Source of the DNA: Betaproteobacteria bacterium Ga0077523
Lineage (GTDB): Bacteria; Pseudomonadota; Gammaproteobacteria; Burkholderiales; Ga0077523
Direction of reading: 5' to 3'
Assembly: GCA_001464695.1 (NCBI GenBank)
Contig: LNDQ01000039.1
Coordinates: 46,037-110,036 of the forward strand
Length of the DNA: 64,000 nt
Shown here: piece after piece, positions 60,921 through 64,000 of the stretch
How positions within the stretch are numbered: the stretch's first letter is position 1
Layout of the letters: every line of letters begins with the position of its first letter
The notes under the pieces: model-generated
Seen by the model: the letters and a program-made list of their open reading frames with translations, nothing else
Databases searched by the model: none
Told to the model about the DNA's origin: nothing
Made by a program: the position numbers and the translations under genes

Positions 60921-61313
60921 ATGGCCGCGGACACCGCAAGCCCACCCGTCACTATCGCTCACGCGGTGTACGCGCTGCACACGGCATCGATCCTCATCGG
61001 CCTCTCCAGCGCGGCGTTCATCGTCACCGCGTTCGTCTTCGGCCTGCCGTCGATCGTCGCGGTGATCCTCAACTACATGTACCGCGACGAAGCCCGCGGC
61101 ACGTTTCTCGAGTCGCACTTCCGCTGGCAGATCCGCAGTTTCTGGTTTGCGCTGCTGTGGATCGTCGTTGCGGTCGCCATCGGGATCACGATCATCGGCT
61201 TGCCCGTCGCGTGGGCTATCGCGGTGGGCACCGGTCTCTGGTTGATCTACCGAATCGCGCGTGGTTGGCTCCTGTTGAAGGAGCACAAGCCGGCACCGAT
61301 TGCGGACAGGTAG
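60921..61313 (+). CDS. Small membrane protein (DUF4870-like)
   Basis: A 130-aa protein from ATG 60921. Three transmembrane segments: about 17-50 (ILIGLSSAAFIVTAFVFGLPSIVAVIL), then 76-98 (FWFALLWIVVAVAIGITIIGL) and 99-115. The conserved FLESHFRWQIRSFW motif before the second helix is like DUF4870/Tic20-type proteins. The C-terminus is basic. Function unknown. Confidence 0.8.
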   Translation: MAADTASPPVTIAHAVYALHTASILIGLSSAAFIVTAFVFGLPSIVAVILNYMYRDEARGTFLESHFRWQIRSFWFALLWIVVAVAIGITIIGLPVAWAIAVGTGLWLIYRIARGWLLLKEHKPAPIADR

Positions 61314-61344
61314 CTCGCGGAGCGCTCCGAGGGCTATCGATCGC

Positions 61345-61455
61345 CTCCCTCATCCCCAGCCCTTCTCCCGGAGGGAGAAGGGAGCGCGCCAACCTGTGCC
61401 GTGCAAAGCCGTGCATCCCTCTCCCCCCGGGAGAGGGACCGAGGGTGAGGGAAAA
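61345..61455. repeat. Inverted repeat with CCCTTCTCCC/GGGAGAAGGG hairpins, family 3
   Basis: CTCCCTCATCCCCAGCCC and a CCCTTCTCCC-GGA-GGGAGAAGGG hairpin on the left are mirrored on the right by CCCTCTCC..GGGAGAGGG and GAGGGTGAGGGA. It separates the DUF4870-like gene from the convergent LytTR regulator gene and could end transcription from both sides. Confidence 0.7.
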
Positions 61456-61462
61456 GGCACAC

Positions 61463-62257
61463 CTACATCTGCTTGAATCTGTCCGCGTACTGGCGGCTGA
61501 CAGGCAGCAGTTCCGTGCGCGACTTGAGTTGAACGGAGAGCCGGCCGAGGCGATCGCGCACGGCCGCTCGAACCTCGGACACGTTCACCACCGTGCCGCG
61601 ATGGATCTGCCAGAAACGCTCCGGATCGAGCTGATCGGTGAGTTCCTTGAGGCTCGCGCGCAGCAACGCTTCGCCGTCCGCCGTCACCACGTTCACGTAC
61701 TTGTCGGTCGCCTGGAAGTAGAAGACTTCCTCGATCGGAATCAGGCGCACCGCATTGCCGACCGCCGCGCGGATAACACGCAACCCGCCACTTGCAGGGG
61801 TCCCCTGTCCCATCGCCTGGCGGATCTCGCCGATCAACCGTTGCAGATCGGCAGGTGGCGATGCTTCGCCGGTCGAGGGCGCGAGGCGCTTCTCGAGGCG
61901 TTCGACAGTGCGCTCGAGCCGGCCGCGCTCCACCGGTTTCAACAGGTAATCGACGGCGGCATGCTCGAACGCGTCGACCGCATACTGATCGTAGGCCGTC
62001 ACGAACACCACCTCCGGCGTCCGCCGCCCGGCGGGCCAGCGTTCGGCCACCTGTTGCGCGGCGTCGAGCCCGGTCAGACCCGGCATGCGGATGTCGAGGA
62101 ACAACACGTCGGGCAGCAGCGCCAGGGCTTTCTCGACGGCACTCACGCCGTCACCGGCCCGCGCGACGATCTCGACCGCGGGCCAGACCGCCTTCAGTTC
62201 GGCCGCCAGCGTTTCCGCCAGCAGCGGCTCATCCTCGGCGATCAGCGCCTTGGGCAT
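61463..62257 (-). CDS. LytTR-family response regulator
   Basis: A 264-aa regulator. The receiver domain (about 1-120) has acidic pocket AEDEP at 7-11 and phospho-acceptor Asp55 in FLDIRMP, with a conserved KP in LLKPVERG. The LytTR DNA-binding domain (about 155-264) includes DKYVNVVTADGEALLR and FWQIHRGTVVNVSEV. It overlaps the kinase gene by 29 bases. Similar to LytR/AlgR-type regulators, which typically control envelope, exopolysaccharide or peptide-sensing genes. Targets unknown. Confidence 0.93.
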   Translation of the reverse strand: MPKALIAEDEPLLAETLAAELKAVWPAVEIVARAGDGVSAVEKALALLPDVLFLDIRMPGLTGLDAAQQVAERWPAGRRTPEVVFVTAYDQYAVDAFEHAAVDYLLKPVERGRLERTVERLEKRLAPSTGEASPPADLQRLIGEIRQAMGQGTPASGGLRVIRAAVGNAVRLIPIEEVFYFQATDKYVNVVTADGEALLRASLKELTDQLDPERFWQIHRGTVVNVSEVRAAVRDRLGRLSVQLKSRTELLPVSRQYADRFKQM

Positions 62258-63407
62258 CGAGTGCGATCAGGGGAATGCTGAGGCTGATCTTCACACCGCT
62301 CGGATGATTGTCGGCGACGTCGACATGCGCTTCCGAGCCATAAATGGCGGTCAAGCGTTCGCGCACGAGTGACAGCCCCACGCCGGTGGGCGAAACTTCC
62401 GCGGCACGACCGACACCGGTGTCGGCAACGGTAAGCAGCAACCGGTCGCCGTCGATCGCCGCGGCAACGTGCACCGAACCGCCTTCGATCTTCGGTTCGA
62501 GGCCGTGCTTGATGGAATTTTCCACCAGTGGCTGCAGCAGTCGCGGGGCCACCATCATGCCTTCCAGTTCGTGCGGCAGATCGAGCGTGAAATGGAGCCG
62601 CTCGCCCATGCGGATCGCGAGCAGATCGAGGTAGGCACTCAAGAACCAGAACACGTCCTTGAGCGACACGCTGTCCGCGCGCGACACGGTAAGGCTCAGG
62701 CGCAGCAACTGGATCAGGCGATCGAGCATGAACTGCGCGCGCGCCGGATCGGCAGTCACCAGACAGCGCAGGTTGGCGAGCGTGTTGAACAGCATGTGCG
62801 GCTCGATCTGCGCGGCGAGCATGCGCAGGTGCGACTCGGTAGCGCGGCGCTCCACCTCCTCGGCACGCAGCGCCTGGCGCGCGATCTCGGCCTCGAGATG
62901 TGCCACTTCGGCACGGCGCCAGAGCAGAAACACGCCGAAGGCACCGCCCAACATGGTGATGATCAACGTCAGCGCACCAGCGCGCGCCGCCATTTCGGCC
63001 TGCGTCACCTCGCGCGCGAAATCGATGAAGCCTTCCGGCGAGCCCAGCATCCAGCTCGCGAGCGAATAGCCGGATACATAGCCGAGTGGCACTGCGCCGA
63101 GGTACACGAGCACCATGCCCCATGGCGTGGGGATGCGGCCGGGCCAGAACACACGGCGCGCCACCATCGACGAGAAGAACGTGATGAGCCCGATGCACTG
63201 CGAGTAGACCCACAGGCGGCTGTAGGTCATGCCCCGTTCGGAGTCCATGCCGAGATACAGGACGCCGGCGATGGCGCTGTTCAGCACGAGCCAGACCGCG
63301 ACGTCGCGCGAGAACTGGACGAGGCAGATGCCGGTGGTCGCAGGTAGCGGCGGCAGCGCGGGGCGCTGGGTGGTGGCGAGGCTCATGGCGGAAACGGTCG
63401 ATTGCAT
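62229..63407 (-). CDS. Sensor histidine kinase (LytS/AlgZ type)
   Basis: A 392-aa membrane kinase. Four helices lie between about residues 30 and 160 (VWLVLNSAIAGVLYLG, WVYSQCIGLITFFSS, WGMVLVYLGAVPLGYVS, ALTLIITMLGGAFGVFLLW), then a short coiled coil. The His_kinase H-box is EPHMLFNTLANL (His204) and the ATPase lobe has PRLLQPLVENSIKHGL and ADTGVG. It overlaps its regulator and no separate sensor domain is seen; the membrane part is probably the sensor. Confidence 0.92.
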   Translation of the reverse strand: MQSTVSAMSLATTQRPALPPLPATTGICLVQFSRDVAVWLVLNSAIAGVLYLGMDSERGMTYSRLWVYSQCIGLITFFSSMVARRVFWPGRIPTPWGMVLVYLGAVPLGYVSGYSLASWMLGSPEGFIDFAREVTQAEMAARAGALTLIITMLGGAFGVFLLWRRAEVAHLEAEIARQALRAEEVERRATESHLRMLAAQIEPHMLFNTLANLRCLVTADPARAQFMLDRLIQLLRLSLTVSRADSVSLKDVFWFLSAYLDLLAIRMGERLHFTLDLPHELEGMMVAPRLLQPLVENSIKHGLEPKIEGGSVHVAAAIDGDRLLLTVADTGVGRAAEVSPTGVGLSLVRERLTAIYGSEAHVDVADNHPSGVKISLSIPLIALDAQGADRRG

Positions 63408-63433
63408 GGTAGCACTCTCGATGCCCGCATCAT

Positions 63434-63470
63434 CTCAACCCCCTGGGGACGGGCCGCAGACCCCTCGGGG
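63434..63470. repeat. GC-rich inverted repeat, family 4, copy 4
   Basis: TCAACCCCCTGGGGACGGGCC, then GCAGACCCCTCGGGGAG lies between the kinase gene start and the small secreted-protein terminator. Same style as the elements at 37650, 49309 and 60850. Confidence 0.45.
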
Positions 63471-63494
63471 AGATGTCATCTTCGTCGGGCCGGG

Positions 63495-63540
63495 AAAAAA
63501 ACCGCCGGATGCGAGGGGATACCGATGACGCATCCGGCGG
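63495..63540 (-). terminator. Intrinsic terminator of the small secreted protein gene
   Basis: On the minus strand, CCGCCGGATGCG (63540-63529) pairs perfectly with CGCATCCGGCGG (63513-63502) around a 15-base loop, followed by TTTTTTT (from 63501 downward). A 12-bp stem with a seven-T run is a textbook rho-independent terminator, about 56 bases past the stop at 63596. Confidence 0.88.
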
Positions 63541-63595
63541 GTCGAGTGCGCGGCGCCGGAGGAGGGAGAGGTTGGCGCCGCGGTGCTGCGGGGAA

Positions 63596-63856
63596 TTACG
63601 AGCCGGTGCCGTCGCGGGGGGCGGCAACGTTGACCGCCACATGGCTGACGGTGCGGGTGGCAGCCTTCACCACCACTTCGTTGCCGGAGCGGTCACGCGT
63701 GCCGATCTGGTCGGCCGCGGCAACCTTCACCGTGCCCAGGGCCGCGCGGCCGTGACCGCCGCGGTTGTCCTGTTCGACGGGGGTACCGGCCGCGAAGGCC
63801 GAAGCGGAAACGAGGGTCAGTGCGGCGACGGCGATGAGCGATTGACGAGCATTCAT
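63596..63856 (-). CDS. Small exported protein of unknown function
   Basis: An 86-aa secreted protein from ATG 63856, with CAAGGAGAAC upstream; the open frame before it is not supported. Residues 1-23 form a signal peptide (cut after AFA). The short mature part is hydrophilic and has no cysteines. No family is recognised. It is followed by a strong terminator and is independent of the kinase operon. Confidence 0.75.
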   Translation of the reverse strand: MNARQSLIAVAALTLVSASAFAAGTPVEQDNRGGHGRAALGTVKVAAADQIGTRDRSGNEVVVKAATRTVSHVAVNVAAPRDGTGS

Positions 63857-64000
63857 GGTGTTCTCCTTGAGCGTTGGGGGGTTGAAGTTGGCGTCTGCGA
63901 GCGCTGGGGCGTTTGCCCCTCGCGTTTCATCAGACTGCGATGCCATGTTGCGTGCCCTCGCTGCGGAGGACCACGGGCGTGCGACGAACGACCGGATTCG
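63857..64000. other. Window end, no gene identified
   Basis: The last 144 bases upstream of the small secreted gene contain its ribosome site (CAAGGAG) and presumably its promoter. I do not see a clear -10/-35 pair or any open frame with family support. Confidence 0.35.

Noticed and set aside
61345..61455. Possible tRNA-like fold in the inverted repeat
   Set aside because: The hairpins do not form a cloverleaf, and no conserved T-loop or CCA end is present.

Overview
The window is 64 kb of GC-rich, densely coding DNA with no rRNA, tRNA, CRISPR array or intact transposase gene that I can see. The gene content suggests an environmental betaproteobacterium, probably near Burkholderiales. The clues are a Bug-family (TctC-like) binding protein, several Liv/amide-type ABC importers, a PEP-CTERM protein, a QseBC-like two-component pair and GC-rich inverted repeats of the 'ccccct-cgggggg' kind. 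The lineage call is inference from content, not from a marker gene.

Layout. (1) 1-3.2 kb, minus strand: HisD-paralogue dehydrogenase, 3-hydroxyisobutyrate-dehydrogenase-like reductase, SDR and the start of another gene, a likely small catabolic operon. (2) 3.3-10 kb: PEP-CTERM protein, QseBC-like pair, Do/DegP protease, flotillin. (3) 10.1-16.6 kb, plus strand: a complete amide-type ABC importer whose last gene fuses the LivF ATPase to an amidase in one open frame. A decayed acyl-CoA ligase follows. (4) 18.3-22 kb: AmiC/UrtA-like binding protein, second amidase, DUF1993 protein and a divergent MarR regulator. (5) 22-33 kb: small secreted proteins, a Xre-RES toxin-antitoxin pair, SDR, Liv-type and Bug-type binding proteins, a frameshifted nucleotidyltransferase remnant and a 1060-aa MalT/BTAD-type regulator. 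(6) 33.4-38.5 kb, minus strand: a second Liv importer (LivGFHM) with a NylA-like amidase embedded in it and a divergent acyl-CoA ligase. (7) 40.4-44.6 kb: LysR regulator divergent from an azoreductase, a paralogous acyl-CoA ligase and a flavin-reductase-like protein. (8) 44.7-48.2 kb: frameshifted OmpA-like lipoprotein with TSP3 repeats, M20 peptidase, NlpC/P60 lipoprotein and MscL. (9) 48.4-57.4 kb, minus strand: a MoxR / DUF58 / double-VWA membrane operon. (10) 57.5-64 kb: a sulfatase homologue lacking key catalytic residues, FMN alpha-hydroxy-acid dehydrogenase, SDR, membrane protein, a LytTR two-component pair and a small secreted protein with a clear terminator.

The main theme is uptake and hydrolysis of amides. 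Three amidase-signature enzymes sit beside Liv/AmiC-type transport or sensing genes. One is fused to the transporter ATPase and one is embedded in a transporter operon. Acyl-CoA ligases nearby could activate the released acids. Four families of short inverted repeats lie between genes, and several genes (ANL ligase, nucleotidyltransferase, OmpA lipoprotein, sulfatase) show decay or loss of key residues.
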